A stretch of 64,000 nt of DNA from Rhizobium gallicum bv. gallicum R602sp (GTDB taxonomy: Bacteria; Pseudomonadota; Alphaproteobacteria; Rhizobiales; Rhizobiaceae), in assembly GCF_000816845.1 (NCBI RefSeq), contig NZ_CP006879.1, forward strand, positions 124,001-188,000, read 5' to 3'. The position numbers and the translations under genes were made by a program. This document shows positions 37,409 to 46,689 of the stretch, one piece after another. The notes under the pieces are model-generated. The model was not told where the DNA came from and ran no database searches. It was given only the letters and a program-made list of their open reading frames with translations. Positions within the stretch are counted from its first letter, which is position 1. Every line of letters begins with the position of its first letter.

Positions 37409-37989
37409 TTCTTTAGGACTCCTTTTGGCTTCTGTGTGAAGGCAATGCGTGATGGCAGTTGCGTTCGCGCTGCATCGCTGTCTTCTGCTTGGGCGAACAG
37501 CGCATTTCGATCAGTAATCCGGATTCGTTGGCTCCCCGTCGACGCGACAAAAGTCAGGCAGGAACGCGCTCAATAATGCAGCGTCCATGGCATTGATTGG
37601 ATCAATTGAGGGAAAGTTCATTTGAATCCCTGCGGCGGCTGGAAGACCGCACGTGGTCGTGCGGATCCTTTACGGTGTCACTGCAATAGACGTGCCAACA
37701 AAGACTTTTGTGCAGGCCCTGCTCGAAAGACGAGAAACCAGTGCATCGCGTCGCCGCGTCGACGGAATACTTGCGCCTCAGCGTCGGCTTTCGAACATAC
37801 ACGTCTTCAACCGGACATGGCTGAACACGACATGTCGATACCGGATCCATACTTCCCCGGAAGTGGGTTCTAAGTAAGCGCGAGTTTCGCTGCACCTTTT
37901 GTTCTTGTCGCATGGCTTTGTCCACCTGTTGAGACACAACGTGATGATTGATGAGAGCGAGCCAGAGAGGAAGCTGAAGGTGAGGTTCG

Positions 37990-38140
37990 TGCATGCGATC
38001 GAACCTACGCTAGTGCTCCGATGGTATGGAGTTCACTTGCTGGAATGGAGAGGTCGTCCGGCTCGCCTTATCATCGATGCATTCGACCGTGAGATTATCG
38101 CCTGGGCGGCTGTCGCCAATACCGGTGATGCCGATGTTCA
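37990..38140 (+). mobile_element. IS3-family transposase fragment
   Basis: Two frames across a shift read C-S-D-G-M-E-F-T-C-W-N-G-E and then I-I-D-A-F-D-R-E-I-I-A-W-A-A-V-A-N-T-G, the DDE-domain core of IS3-group transposases (first and part of second catalytic acid region). Both ends missing. The stretch 37409-37989 holds no gene I can support. Confidence 0.65.
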
Positions 38141-38229
38141 TCTTGAATTCCGATCCAGCGCCGCAGCGCTTATGTTGACTCCGTCTTTCACTTAGCCGAA
38201 AAGAACTTGCTTAAAGAGGTTGATAACTG

Positions 38230-38661
38230 ATGGCTGACGAGAACAATTCGGATTCCACTACCGATGTCGTAGAGACCGATGCGCCGGCAAAAACCGCGGC
38301 GCCTAAAAAGCAACGCGCACCACGGCGTCTGAAGGAAACTGCCGAAGCAATGGTGGCCACATCACTCGCGAAGTTGCCCAGGGGTCGCAAGAAGCGTAGC
38401 CAACAAGCCGGAGAAACGAAGCCGACGCCCGTCGAAACGCAAGTTGCTGGAAGGAGCACGGCGAAGGACGTCATCAGGGACACCGGAAGAAAAAGGACGG
38501 CAAAGCAAATCGAGCGATCGGCTAAGGCGCCTCTTCCGGCAATCGATGAGATGGCGGATCTTATTCAGCTTGAAGAAGAGAATAAAGGGCTCCGTAAAAC
38601 CCTGGCAGATAAGCTTCGCGCGGAAAATGCCGACCTGCGCAAGCGGCTCGGGCTCGATTGA
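38230..38661 (+). CDS. syrB: SyrB-like regulator (1 of 3)
   Basis: 143-residue basic protein, close to SyrB of Sinorhizobium meliloti in both ends: N-terminal M-A-D-E-N-N-S-D-S-T and C-terminal coiled-coil L-E-E-E-N-K-G-L-R-K-T-L-A-D-K-L-R with A-D-L-R-K-R-L-G-L. The middle is rich in K, R, A and P and probably disordered. SyrB acts as a negative regulator of syrM, a LysR gene linked to nod and exopolysaccharide control; no syrM is in this window. First of three tandem genes of related design. Start ATG at 38230 with AGAGG upstream. Confidence 0.85.
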   Translation: MADENNSDSTTDVVETDAPAKTAAPKKQRAPRRLKETAEAMVATSLAKLPRGRKKRSQQAGETKPTPVETQVAGRSTAKDVIRDTGRKRTAKQIERSAKAPLPAIDEMADLIQLEEENKGLRKTLADKLRAENADLRKRLGLD

Positions 38662-38788
38662 TCGGTTGCGAGATCGACCTCAGCCACTACATATTCGGTC
38701 GGAGAGACATTCGCCGGGCTCAGGTCGCGAGCCCGGATCTGAAGCTGCGGCAACGTCGTGGTAGGGGATTGCTCGAGGTTGAAGCACT

Positions 38789-39376
38789 ATGAGATCACCA
38801 TGGAAATTTCTTGCGCAATTGACGTCGCAGCGACGGCCGGCAGAAACACGAGAGAGTTCAATTGGGCGTGAAGCCGATACCGAGGCAAGCGAAAGCGAAG
38901 CGCAACAATCGTCGGCGCTTCCGTTAAATCCAACGGAAGCATCCCATGGATCTGAGCACAATGAAAACCGATCTGCTCAGCTCATGGCGATCACGACTTC
39001 AAACGAAACGGAACGCGAGGTCGATGCCGCGCGGGCGGTCTCGGTTCCAGTCGATGTTGAGGAGGTCCGGGCACCGGCACGTCATGAGGTCAGCCAGTCG
39101 AGTGCTGAAGCGCAAGCGGTACGGCTGGAAAGCGAGACAAGCAAAAAGTCTCCACCACCGCGGACGAAGAGGCCCCGCACCGACATGGTTGCGCAGAGCA
39201 CTGCCGTCGCAAACAGGGATAAAAGTGCGCAATTTTCGTCCTCGCGAGAAGCTTTCTTCGACGAGGTGGCAGGCCTGGACGAGGAAATCAAGCAACTGAG
39301 AATTCAATTTGCTCAAAAGCTGCATTTGCAGAATATTCAGCTTAAAAAGATGCTTGCGCGATTCGACGTATCGTGA
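38789..39376 (+). CDS. SyrB-like protein (2 of 3)
   Basis: 195-residue protein sharing the layout of the preceding gene: low-complexity charged first part, then a C-terminal coiled coil (A-G-L-D-E-E-I-K-Q-L-R-I-Q-F-A-Q-K-L) ending L-Q-N-I-Q-L-K-K-M-L-A-R-F-D. That last block is also found in the third gene, so genes 2 and 3 are closer to each other than to SyrB itself. Function inferred from family only; probably small regulatory proteins that dimerise through the coiled coil. Confidence 0.7.
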   Translation: MRSPWKFLAQLTSQRRPAETRESSIGREADTEASESEAQQSSALPLNPTEASHGSEHNENRSAQLMAITTSNETEREVDAARAVSVPVDVEEVRAPARHEVSQSSAEAQAVRLESETSKKSPPPRTKRPRTDMVAQSTAVANRDKSAQFSSSREAFFDEVAGLDEEIKQLRIQFAQKLHLQNIQLKKMLARFDVS

Positions 39377-39409
39377 GCCTGCTTACAATCTCGTAGATTG
39401 GACACATAT

Positions 39410-40000
39410 ATGAAAACACAGCAACGAAAGTTCGTTGTCGAACTCAAATCGACGCGCCGACGGTCAACAATGCGGCCAGCTTCCATTTGGGCCAACACCG
39501 ATCTCAAGGCTCATGTGCGTGAGGCGGAAGCTGAAGCGCCGCATCTCTTCGAGCCCAATATGGTCTCAAAGGTTCCGGGCCAGGACAGCGAGCTGGCGAC
39601 GGATCCAAGACCCGAAACACACCTGAGCGACAACACCGAAGCCGGCGACGAAAAGCAGATTTCGGCTTCATTGGTCGCGCCGGAGCATGCTGACACACCT
39701 CGGCAAGACAATGATCTGGCTTTTAGCTCCATTCCACAATTGAAAGAGGGCTCTTCCGGGCGACGATCTCCAAGACCGGCGAGGCGTCGACGCGAAGCGG
39801 ATGGCAATCGTCATGCTGACGGCGCAAAAAGCGTTCGCAGTATGCGATCAACCGCCGCTCAAGTCGAAGCAGCTTCCGATGAGTTAGTCGCGCTTGACGA
39901 AGAGAATCGGCGACTAAGGGGCTTGCTGACAAAGCATCTTCTTCAACAGAATATTCAGCTTCACCAGATGCTTGCGCGATTTGGCGTCATTGAAACATGA
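39410..40000 (+). CDS. SyrB-like protein (3 of 3)
   Basis: 196-residue protein. The start at 39410 gives a conserved-looking N-terminus (M-K-T-Q-Q-R-K-F-V-V-E-L-K-S-T-R-R-R) followed by S-I-W-A-N-T-D-L-K-A-H-V-R-E-A-E-A and H-L-F-E-P-N. The C-terminus is the shared coiled coil (L-D-E-E-N-R-R-L-R-G-L-L-T-K-H-L) plus Q-N-I-Q-L-H-Q-M-L-A-R-F-G. The N-terminal domain is absent from the other two, so this gene may carry an extra function. All three run in one direction with gaps of 127 and 33 bases. Confidence 0.7.
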   Translation: MKTQQRKFVVELKSTRRRSTMRPASIWANTDLKAHVREAEAEAPHLFEPNMVSKVPGQDSELATDPRPETHLSDNTEAGDEKQISASLVAPEHADTPRQDNDLAFSSIPQLKEGSSGRRSPRPARRRREADGNRHADGAKSVRSMRSTAAQVEAASDELVALDEENRRLRGLLTKHLLQQNIQLHQMLARFGVIET

Positions 40001-40116
40001 ATCGATCGTCTGTTTTGCGATCGGCGGTTCGATCCCTATCAAGGCGAAGGATTCTGTCGGCCGCAAAAGAGGAACGGCCCGCCTTCGCGGTCCGATCCTC
40101 TAACTGACAAAATCAA

Positions 40117-40320
40117 TCAAAGCACACGGACGTTTTCAGCCCTTGATTTTCCGGTCTTGCGATCCTGGCCGACCTCGTAGCTCACTCTTTGCCCTTCGCT
40201 TAGCGAACTGGCCCCCTGTAAAGCTGACACGTGCACGAACACGTCAGTTCCTCCATTTTCGGGCGTAATGAAGCCAAATCCTTTGTCTCCATTGAAAAAC
40301 TTAACGGTTCCAGTGGCCAT
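40117..40320 (-). CDS. Cold-shock domain protein (CspA family)
   Basis: 67-residue single-domain nucleic-acid chaperone. RNP1 is K-G-F-G-F-I-T and RNP2 D-V-F-V-H-V-S, both canonical; the N-terminus [10 protein letters not shown] is standard. A monocistronic gene convergent with the SyrB cluster. The gap 40321-40736 to the carbonic anhydrase holds no other gene I can support. Confidence 0.95.
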   Translation of the reverse strand: MATGTVKFFNGDKGFGFITPENGGTDVFVHVSALQGASSLSEGQRVSYEVGQDRKTGKSRAENVRVL

Positions 40321-40736
40321 ACCTAATCCTCGACGGTCCCGCGGCTGATTGCCGCTACGAAAAACCTATAGTTCGAAGCCGCCGTCTGCAATGTGTTCGT
40401 TCTTGTTGCAGTACGTCGAGAAACCAGCGATCCGTATGAGCACGCGGTGGCCCTAGAGAAATCAAGTTCTACCCCGTGTGCTGTTCTTGTGCTCGGGCGT
40501 GCATTTTGGACGCCGATTGACAGGAGACTGGAGTTGCGCGCGGAACTGCGAGACCGCTCCCGTCAATCAACGGGCCGATCACCGCGACCGGTCGATGGTC
40601 CCTATTCAGCAAGTGCTATCCAACTTGCGCGATATTTTCCCCCCGGTGAATGTCTATCGATTGACAGGCGAACCTGATCCAGAGATGCCGAGCTACGACC
40701 ACTTTTTGCTCGTCCTCGTTAGGAAAGGGATAAAAT

Positions 40737-41489
40737 ATGGAAAGGCGACACTTCCTCAGGGGCCTGGCTTTGCTTGCCTCATGTCCACTCTGCACTAAGA
40801 CAACATTTGCGGCAGAAGGTGTCGATTGGGGCTATGAAGGTGACGCGGGTCCCGAACATTGGGGCTCGCTCAGCAAGGAGAACAACGCCTGCTCGGCGGG
40901 TCTACAGCAATCGCCGCTCGATATCGGGGGGGCAATCAAGGCCGATATTCCAGACCTCGTGCCCGATTGGAAGAGCGGCGGCACAATCCTCAACAATGGG
41001 CATACGATCCAAGTGCAGGCGGCACCCGGCGGCACGCTCCGCTGCGGAGACAAGACCTATGAACTAATACAGTACCATTTTCATGCGCCGAGCGAACATC
41101 TGGTTGAAGGAAAGGCCTTTCCGATGGAAGCGCATTTCGTCCACAAGCATGCCGAAACGGGTGCGCTGGGCGTATTGGGCATTTTCCTTGCTCCTGGGCG
41201 TCCCAATGCGGCCTTTTCCAGCCTCGCGGCAGCTTTCCCGCAAAAGCCCGGTGAGGAAGCAGCAATCGACGGGGTGAACCCTGGCGGGTTGCTGCCATCC
41301 TCCCTCCGATATTGGACTTACGAGGGATCACTGACCACGCCGCCGTGCAGCGAAATCGTCGATTGGATGGTGGCAATGCACCCAGTCGAAGTCGATGCTG
41401 CCGACATCAAGAAGTTTACGGCACTCTATTCGATGAATGCCCGGCCAGCGCTCGTCACCAATCGCCGCTATATTCTGAGCTCCAGCTAG
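40737..41489 (+). CDS. cah: Periplasmic alpha-carbonic anhydrase
   Basis: 250-residue zinc enzyme converting CO2 and bicarbonate. A twin-arginine-like start (M-E-R-R-H-F-L-R-G-L-A-L-L-A-S) is followed by cleavage before A-E-G. Zinc ligands are visible: Y-H-F-H-A-P-S-E-H (two histidines) and E-A-H-F-V-H-K-H (third); the substrate pocket has S-L-T-T-P-P-C-S-E. Full length. ATG at 40737 with AGGAAAGG upstream. It would help manage CO2/pH in the periplasm or symbiosome. No nod or nif promoter signature seen directly upstream. Confidence 0.95.
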   Translation: MERRHFLRGLALLASCPLCTKTTFAAEGVDWGYEGDAGPEHWGSLSKENNACSAGLQQSPLDIGGAIKADIPDLVPDWKSGGTILNNGHTIQVQAAPGGTLRCGDKTYELIQYHFHAPSEHLVEGKAFPMEAHFVHKHAETGALGVLGIFLAPGRPNAAFSSLAAAFPQKPGEEAAIDGVNPGGLLPSSLRYWTYEGSLTTPPCSEIVDWMVAMHPVEVDAADIKKFTALYSMNARPALVTNRRYILSSS

Positions 41490-41589
41490 ATTGTTCGGTT
41501 GCGTTCATCATAGCGCTGCACAAGGTCGTTTCCTGCTACAAAAACGGTTGACGATACTGCGCAGGCGCCTTCTTAAAGGAGACGTCGAA

Positions 41590-42244
41590 CGGTGACGCGG
41601 AGGTTTATCGTGCGAGGTGTTGAAAGCGCAGCGGCTTTACCAATCCGCGCCCAATGACGGTTGCCGCACCCGACCACGGCAAAGGGCCGACCCTTGAGCG
41701 TGTCCGGCTGGAGGCTCTCAGCCCAGGCAACGAACCGTCCGGCGTTGTTCGGCGGTTGCCCTTCGTAGGACGCCGTAACGACGATGAAAGGCATGTCAAC
41801 TGGAACTCTGAAGGCGGAGTCATCGGCCGGCGCGACGATCGGCGCGTAGCCCCGAGTCGCAGCTTCGCTTCCGATCTGTTTCGCGAAGGATTCTGCCGTG
41901 CCTGAATTGCTGCCATAGAGTACGAGCAGCGGTCCGGGGCCGTGGGCCAAAGCCGCAAGGTCTCCATCAGTACCTGTTCGACGTAAACGAGGTTCCCCAG
42001 GTCCCGCACTGTCGGAACCTCACCGCCGAGAGCGTCGCCGGCATGGGCTTGCAAGCTCGCCAGTTCCTTCGGGCTTTTAAGCAGCAGCCAAGTCGTTGCT
42101 TCCCCAGTTCTGCAGACGGAAGATCGGACCGAACTCCTTCGACAGGCGCATCAGGCTCTGGACCGGTACCTTTGGATTGAGCGCAGCGATGTGCCCGAGG
42201 ATCGGAAGGCCTTTCGGATGCGGAATCTATTCAAACCTGTTCAT
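41590..42244 (-). pseudogene. P450-reductase fusion (CYP102 / BM3 type) relic
   Basis: Pieces in correct order but with stops and deletions: the start M-N-R-F-E then a stop, I-P-H-P-K-G-L-P-I-L-G-H-I-A-A-L-N-P-K and S-K-E-F-G-P-I-F-R-L-Q (N-terminus of P450 BM3-like proteins); G-N-L-V-Y-V-E-Q-V-L-M-E-T-L-R-L-W-P-T-A-P (K-helix E-x-x-R region); then, after loss of the heme-cysteine region, L-L-V-L-Y-G-S-N-S-G-T-A-E-S-F-A (FMN domain of the reductase). Clearly non-functional. Confidence 0.85.
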
Positions 42245-42344
42245 GTCAGCGTCTCCTTAAATGACTTGTCCTTTGGAGATGGCCCAAGGTCCCTCCGCGG
42301 GACAACCGAGGAAAAAACGCAAAAGAGCATCGCGCCAGCGTCAT

Positions 42345-42392
42345 GCATCCATGAGACGAATGGGTGTTATCCAAAGAATCAATTTGCCAATC
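42345..42392 (+). promoter_or_regulatory. nod box of nodM
   Basis: CATCCATGAGACGAATG, then TTATCCAAAGAATCAATTTG and CCAATCC: a clear but less perfect nod box, facing nodM 230 bases downstream. The following leader (42401-42445) matches that of nodA at the same distance. Confidence 0.85.
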
Positions 42393-42620
42393 CGTTGAGC
42401 GCCATTAAAACGCGCTGAAACTGACCAAAATCAAGTCCATCGCGGTAGGCCAACTATGGGTACGAAGCTTCCCGCCAGCCGGCATTCGTCGGAGTCACGA
42501 TTGAGGACAGCAGGTGACCCGCAGCCCCTGTGTGAGGCGACCGGGAGCGAGTGATATAGCCTCGCTGAGACGAGAATTTGAGTACGCCGCGAGAGGCGTG
42601 GAAGGAACGCGAAGAGGGAT

Positions 42621-44441
42621 ATGTGCGGGATTGTAGGCATCGTCGGGAAGCAGCCTGTCTCGACACGGCTGGTCGATGCGTTGAAACGCCTGGAATATCG
42701 CGGCTACGATTCGGCCGGCGTCGCGACGATCGACGATGGAGCCCTCCATCGCCGGCGCGCGGAGGGCAAGCTCGTCAATCTAGAGGCAAGGCTGAAAGAG
42801 CAGCCTCTGGTCGGCACCATCGGCATAGGCCATACGCGCTGGGCGACCCATGGCGCGCCGACGGAACGCAATGCGCACCCACATTTCACCGACGGTATCG
42901 CCGTCGTACACAATGGCATTATCGAGAATTTTGCTGAGTTGAAGGACGAACTGGCCGTGGCCGGCGCCGAGTTCCAGACCGAGACGGACACAGAGGTCGT
43001 CGCGCATCTCCTGGCAAGGTTTCGCCGGGATGGCACTGGACGTCTCGAGGCGATGTTTGCGATGCTGAGACGGTTGAGGGGCGCCTACGCACTCGCTGTC
43101 CTTTTCGAAGATGATCCGTCGACCATTATGGCGGCCCGTAACGGACCGCCGTTGGCGATTGGCCATGGGAATGGCGAAATGTTCCTTGGCTCCGACGCCA
43201 TCGCCCTGGCGCCCTTTACCAATCAAATCACCTATCTGGTCGATGGCGACTGGGCGGTGATCGACAATTCCGGTGTCCTTATCTTTGATATCGACGGCAA
43301 TGTCGTCTCCCGGCCGCGGCAGGTTTCCTCGGACGCCGCGTTTATGGTCGACAAGGGTAACCATCGCCACTTCATGGAGAAGGAAATCTACGAGCAGCCG
43401 GAGGTCGTGGCTCACGCTCTCGGTCACTACGTCAACTTCATCGACAACCGGGTCGCGCCCGTGTCCGGCGCGATCGATTTCGCCAAGTTGCCGAGCCTTG
43501 CCATTTCCGCCTGCGGCACGGCCTATCTGGCAGGTCTGATCGGCAAATACTGGTTCGAGCGCTATGCGCGCCTGCCGGTGGAAATCGATGTGGCGTCGGA
43601 GTTCCGCTACCGCGAAATCCCGCTGTCGCGACAATCGGCAGGACTCTTCATCTCGCAATCCGGCGAGACCGCCGACACGCTGGCGTCGCTCCGCTATTGC
43701 AAGGAGCATGGTCTGAAGATCGGCGCGATCGTCAACGCCCGTGAGTCGACGATCGCACGGGAATCCGATGCGGTTTTTCCGATCCTGGCCGGCCCGGAGA
43801 TCGGGGTTGCCTCTACCAAGGCCTTCACCTGTCAGCTTGCGGTTCTTGCTACGCTCGCGATCGGCGCGGGCAAGGTGCGCGGCAACGTCAGCGATGAAGA
43901 GGAGCAGGCGCTCGTCAGGAGCCTTGCCGAGATGCCGCGCATCATGAGCCAGGTGCTGAACAGCATCCAGCCGAAGATCGAACTCCTGTCGCGGGAACTG
44001 TCGAAGTGTCCGAACGTGCTCTATCTCGGCCGCGGCACCAGCTTTCCACTGGCCGTCGAAGGCGCCCTGAAGCTCAAGGAGATTTCCTATATCCACGCGG
44101 AGGGCTATGCCGCCGGTGAGCTGAAGCACGGGCCGATCGCTCTCGTCGACGAGAACATGCCCGTCATCGTCATCGCGCCCCATGACCGCTTTTTCGATAA
44201 GACTGTCTCCAACATGCAGGAGGTGGCAGCCCGCGGCGGCCGGATCATCCTGATCACCGACGAGCGTGGTGCGGCCGTGTCGAAATTCGGCATGACAATC
44301 GCACTTCCGAATGTGGATGAGATTATTGCGCCGATGATATTCTCACTACCGATACAGCTGCTCGCCTATAACACGGCTGTCTTCTTGGGCACCGATGTCG
44401 ACCAGCCCCGCAATCTTGCAAAATCAGTCACTGTCGAATGA
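42621..44441 (+). CDS. nodM: NodM, glucosamine-6-phosphate synthase (symbiotic paralogue of GlmS)
   Basis: 606-residue amidotransferase making glucosamine-6-phosphate from fructose-6-phosphate and glutamine, supplying N-acetylglucosamine for Nod factors. N-terminal nucleophile Cys2 (M-C-G-I-V-G-I-V-G); glutaminase signature G-H-T-R-W-A-T-H-G; two SIS sugar-isomerase domains, with S-Q-S-G-E-T-A-D-T and a C-terminal D-Q-P-R-N-L-A-K-S-V-T-V-E. Full length. The nod box upstream separates it from a housekeeping glmS. A long minus-strand frame overlaps the whole gene but is only a GC-bias shadow. Confidence 0.95.
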   Translation: MCGIVGIVGKQPVSTRLVDALKRLEYRGYDSAGVATIDDGALHRRRAEGKLVNLEARLKEQPLVGTIGIGHTRWATHGAPTERNAHPHFTDGIAVVHNGIIENFAELKDELAVAGAEFQTETDTEVVAHLLARFRRDGTGRLEAMFAMLRRLRGAYALAVLFEDDPSTIMAARNGPPLAIGHGNGEMFLGSDAIALAPFTNQITYLVDGDWAVIDNSGVLIFDIDGNVVSRPRQVSSDAAFMVDKGNHRHFMEKEIYEQPEVVAHALGHYVNFIDNRVAPVSGAIDFAKLPSLAISACGTAYLAGLIGKYWFERYARLPVEIDVASEFRYREIPLSRQSAGLFISQSGETADTLASLRYCKEHGLKIGAIVNARESTIARESDAVFPILAGPEIGVASTKAFTCQLAVLATLAIGAGKVRGNVSDEEEQALVRSLAEMPRIMSQVLNSIQPKIELLSRELSKCPNVLYLGRGTSFPLAVEGALKLKEISYIHAEGYAAGELKHGPIALVDENMPVIVIAPHDRFFDKTVSNMQEVAARGGRIILITDERGAAVSKFGMTIALPNVDEIIAPMIFSLPIQLLAYNTAVFLGTDVDQPRNLAKSVTVE

Positions 44442-44944
44442 TCATCAACCCCCGAAAAGGGACGAAGTCGGGAGTCCGCGGCAGCTGTGACGGCGGCGCC
44501 TTGCCCGGCCGACGGGAGGAGATTGCGGACGTGGGGTTTCCTGTGAGGTAATGCCGATCAGATCATCGATGTGTTGGTCTGCGATAACTGAGGAATTGCA
44601 TGCTCTCTAACGCCAAGGCACTGCAACCGACTAAGCTCCACGGCACAAGCGCAAGAGCCGCTACAACTTTGCGGTGCCACCAATTCCGACGACAGCGAAA
44701 AGACGACAGCAGAAAACAGCTGTCAAGTTCCGCAACAGAGGCGGGCAGCTGTTTCCGAGAGGGTTCAGCGAGTTCATACCGATCTCTTGTCAGCGGAAGC
44801 TGCAAGCTCTAACTCCGGTGCCTCCCGTTTCTAGCTCAACCGGCCGCGCGCGAGTGCGGAGCGAGGCAAATGCCGCCTCAGCTATATACATTCGCCTCAA
44901 GCTCCCCATTGCTAATGGCTTTACGCAGGGTTGTTGCAAGCAAT
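44442..44944. other. Gene-free interval
   Basis: About 500 bases between the convergent nodM and pseudoazurin genes. Short overlapping frames only, no family signature; no clear terminator hairpin identified. Confidence 0.5.
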
Positions 44945-45406
44945 CTATTGTTCGCTCGGCCCTTTCTTATCTGCACGCATGAGGTGCGCATCAAGGCGCT
45001 TGCGCACCAGATTTGGAAGTTTAGCAGTCTTAATGGCGTCGAGATCGGCGGGGTTATCGCCAACCTCAATGAGTGCCACCATTCCCATACCTGCATGCGG
45101 CGTGCATTTCACAACATAGGCGCCCGGAATGTCGAATTTTGTCCGATATTCTTCGTTCGCTTTGGATTTGAATTCGGGCGCTCCGTTGGGGATCAAACCT
45201 TTGTAGGTTTCGACATTGTGGCCCTTGTCAACGGGTATGAAGGTGACGGTGTCGCCGGGTGTGATCTTCACAAATCCCGGTTCGAAGGCCATTGCGCCGT
45301 CGGCGCCTTTGTTGAGCATCCGGATCTGGTGATCCGCCGCCATGAGTGGCATCGCCGAAGAGGCCAGCGCTGCCGTTGCAACGATCGGACCGATTTTAAA
45401 ACGCAT
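44945..45406 (-). CDS. Pseudoazurin (blue copper electron carrier)
   Basis: 153-residue periplasmic type 1 copper protein with signal peptide ([15 protein letters not shown]). Copper ligands: His in K-G-H-N-V-E-T and the Cys-His-Met cluster [11 protein letters not shown]. It donates electrons to denitrification enzymes or cytochrome oxidases; the cbb3 oxidase genes are 7 kb away. Its whole upstream region, including the ATG, is duplicated at 51879-52080. Confidence 0.92.
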   Translation of the reverse strand: MRFKIGPIVATAALASSAMPLMAADHQIRMLNKGADGAMAFEPGFVKITPGDTVTFIPVDKGHNVETYKGLIPNGAPEFKSKANEEYRTKFDIPGAYVVKCTPHAGMGMVALIEVGDNPADLDAIKTAKLPNLVRKRLDAHLMRADKKGPSEQ

Positions 45407-45604
45407 TTCCTATCTCCTGTTTGCAAGGCCCTCAGCGCCCGACTTTAGGTGCGGACCGGCAGATATTCTTTGAGATTGAGCAAATTCTGGTTCAATTCTT
45501 GAGGGCGAGCGGCAAAGCGAGCTCCCGGGCCGGCGATTGTCTCCTCTCGAATGCGGTGTTCTTGCGCCTCCACCTGTCCCGGCTCGCGTTGTCGTTGGGA
45601 GCTT
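45403..45604 (+). repeat. 202-bp direct repeat, copy 1 (pseudoazurin upstream region)
   Basis: From the ATG of the pseudoazurin gene outward, 202 bases recur at 51879-52080 with two differences. Contains TTGAGATTGAGCAA, a weak FixK-like palindrome. The repeat ends exactly where a DUF1612 relic begins here. Confidence 0.92.
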
Positions 45605-46036
45605 ACAGGTTTTGCAGCACGCGCCCTGGCTCGGACGGCTGCTGGCGGCCGCTGCGTTGCGAGAGGCAGGACACACGACGGCGGTGCATCTCGCCGCCGT
45701 CAATCTCGGCCTCAAATCCATTGTCGGCATCGCGCTCGCGACACAAGGCTGCTGGCGATCGTCAATGGCATCATCGCGGCGGCCGAGCTTGGCCTCAAGG
45801 AGCATGACCGGCTGGCGCTCGCAAAACGGATGATGGAGTGGCGCTTGGTCGGCCGGCGCTCGTCCTCCAATCTGCCGGGCCTGATCGAGCTCGTGGTTTC
45901 GTGGCCCCTGGTCTCGGCCGGCATGGTCGCCGAGACCCTCAAAATAGCGCCGCGGGCGGCGGTCAGGATCATCGAGGAACTGGGATTGAGGGAGATGACG
46001 GGCAGGGGGAGGTTTCGGGCGTGGGGGGTGCTGTAG
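45605..46036 (+). pseudogene. DUF1612/HTH protein fragment
   Basis: Two frames: L-G-R-L-L-A-A-A-A-L-R-E-A-G-H-T-T-A-V-H, then after a shift L-A-L-A-K-R-M-M-E-W and the C-terminal winged helix P-R-A-A-V-R-I-I-E-E-L-G-L-R-E-M-T-G-R-G-R-F-R-A-W-G, typical of rhizobial DUF1612 proteins often linked to plasmid/IS regions. The 5' half is missing, replaced by the 202-bp repeat. Confidence 0.7.
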
Positions 46037-46137
46037 CCGGGCGCAGCTCTCGATGAAATGCCTTGACGAGGCGCATGGTCAGCGGAAGGGTGCTCAAGGC
46101 CTCTGGTGTGCTCCTCGCCGCTGCACGATTGTCTTGC

Positions 46138-46386
46138 TCAATATTCGCCTGTTGATTTTTTGCTTCCAGTGAAGCTGTGCCGGCGAGAGCTTTCTTGTGA
46201 GTTCGTCTGCTTCAGGAAGCGGTACTCCTTCTCATCGTAGAGGTAGCCCATGCGGTAAGCATGCTCGATGAGATCATTATTGGCATTGGCGGAAGGATCC
46301 GCCTGAATCCGCTTCAGGCCTTCGAAGAGGTTGCCGGTGTCAATTCCGGCGAATATGCCAGGCCGTTGGTTTGTCCAAAGCCGCAT
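46138..46386 (-). CDS. Hypothetical protein (82 aa)
   Basis: Reads like real protein (G-N-L-F-E-G-L-K-R-I-Q-A-D-P-S-A-N-A-N-N-D-L-I-E-H-A-Y then Y-L-Y-D-E-K-E-Y-R-F-L-K) but I cannot name the family. It may be the 3' end of a truncated gene since no good ribosome site precedes the ATG. The stretch 46387-46689 up to nodD has nothing else supportable. Confidence 0.4.
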   Translation of the reverse strand: MRLWTNQRPGIFAGIDTGNLFEGLKRIQADPSANANNDLIEHAYRMGYLYDEKEYRFLKQTNSQESSRRHSFTGSKKSTGEY

Positions 46387-46689
46387 CCCAGAGAACGTGT
46401 TGCCGCCGATGCAGCCTCTCAGCAGCTTCTGCTAACGCAAATGGTTTGAATCCTGTAACGCCGAGATGGACTCACCCTGCACAACGACGGGGACTTGTAA
46501 GGACAATAATACTTGCAACAAGCTGCAGCCGGTCGCTCTGGAATGCATTTATACAACTGCGTCACAACCTGCAAAAGGTAAAGACTACCGAAACACGAAA
46601 GTAATCGGGCTTGATTCTGTCAATTATATTACTTTAATAGGAAAGGCTTGGCCGTCAGGCGTTCTAGCGTTACAGACAGAGACAAATCT

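Noticed and set aside
42780..44183. 467-codon open frame on the minus strand inside nodM
   Set aside because: It lies wholly over a full-length, well-conserved nodM gene; its composition is that of an antisense GC-bias shadow and it shows no family motif.
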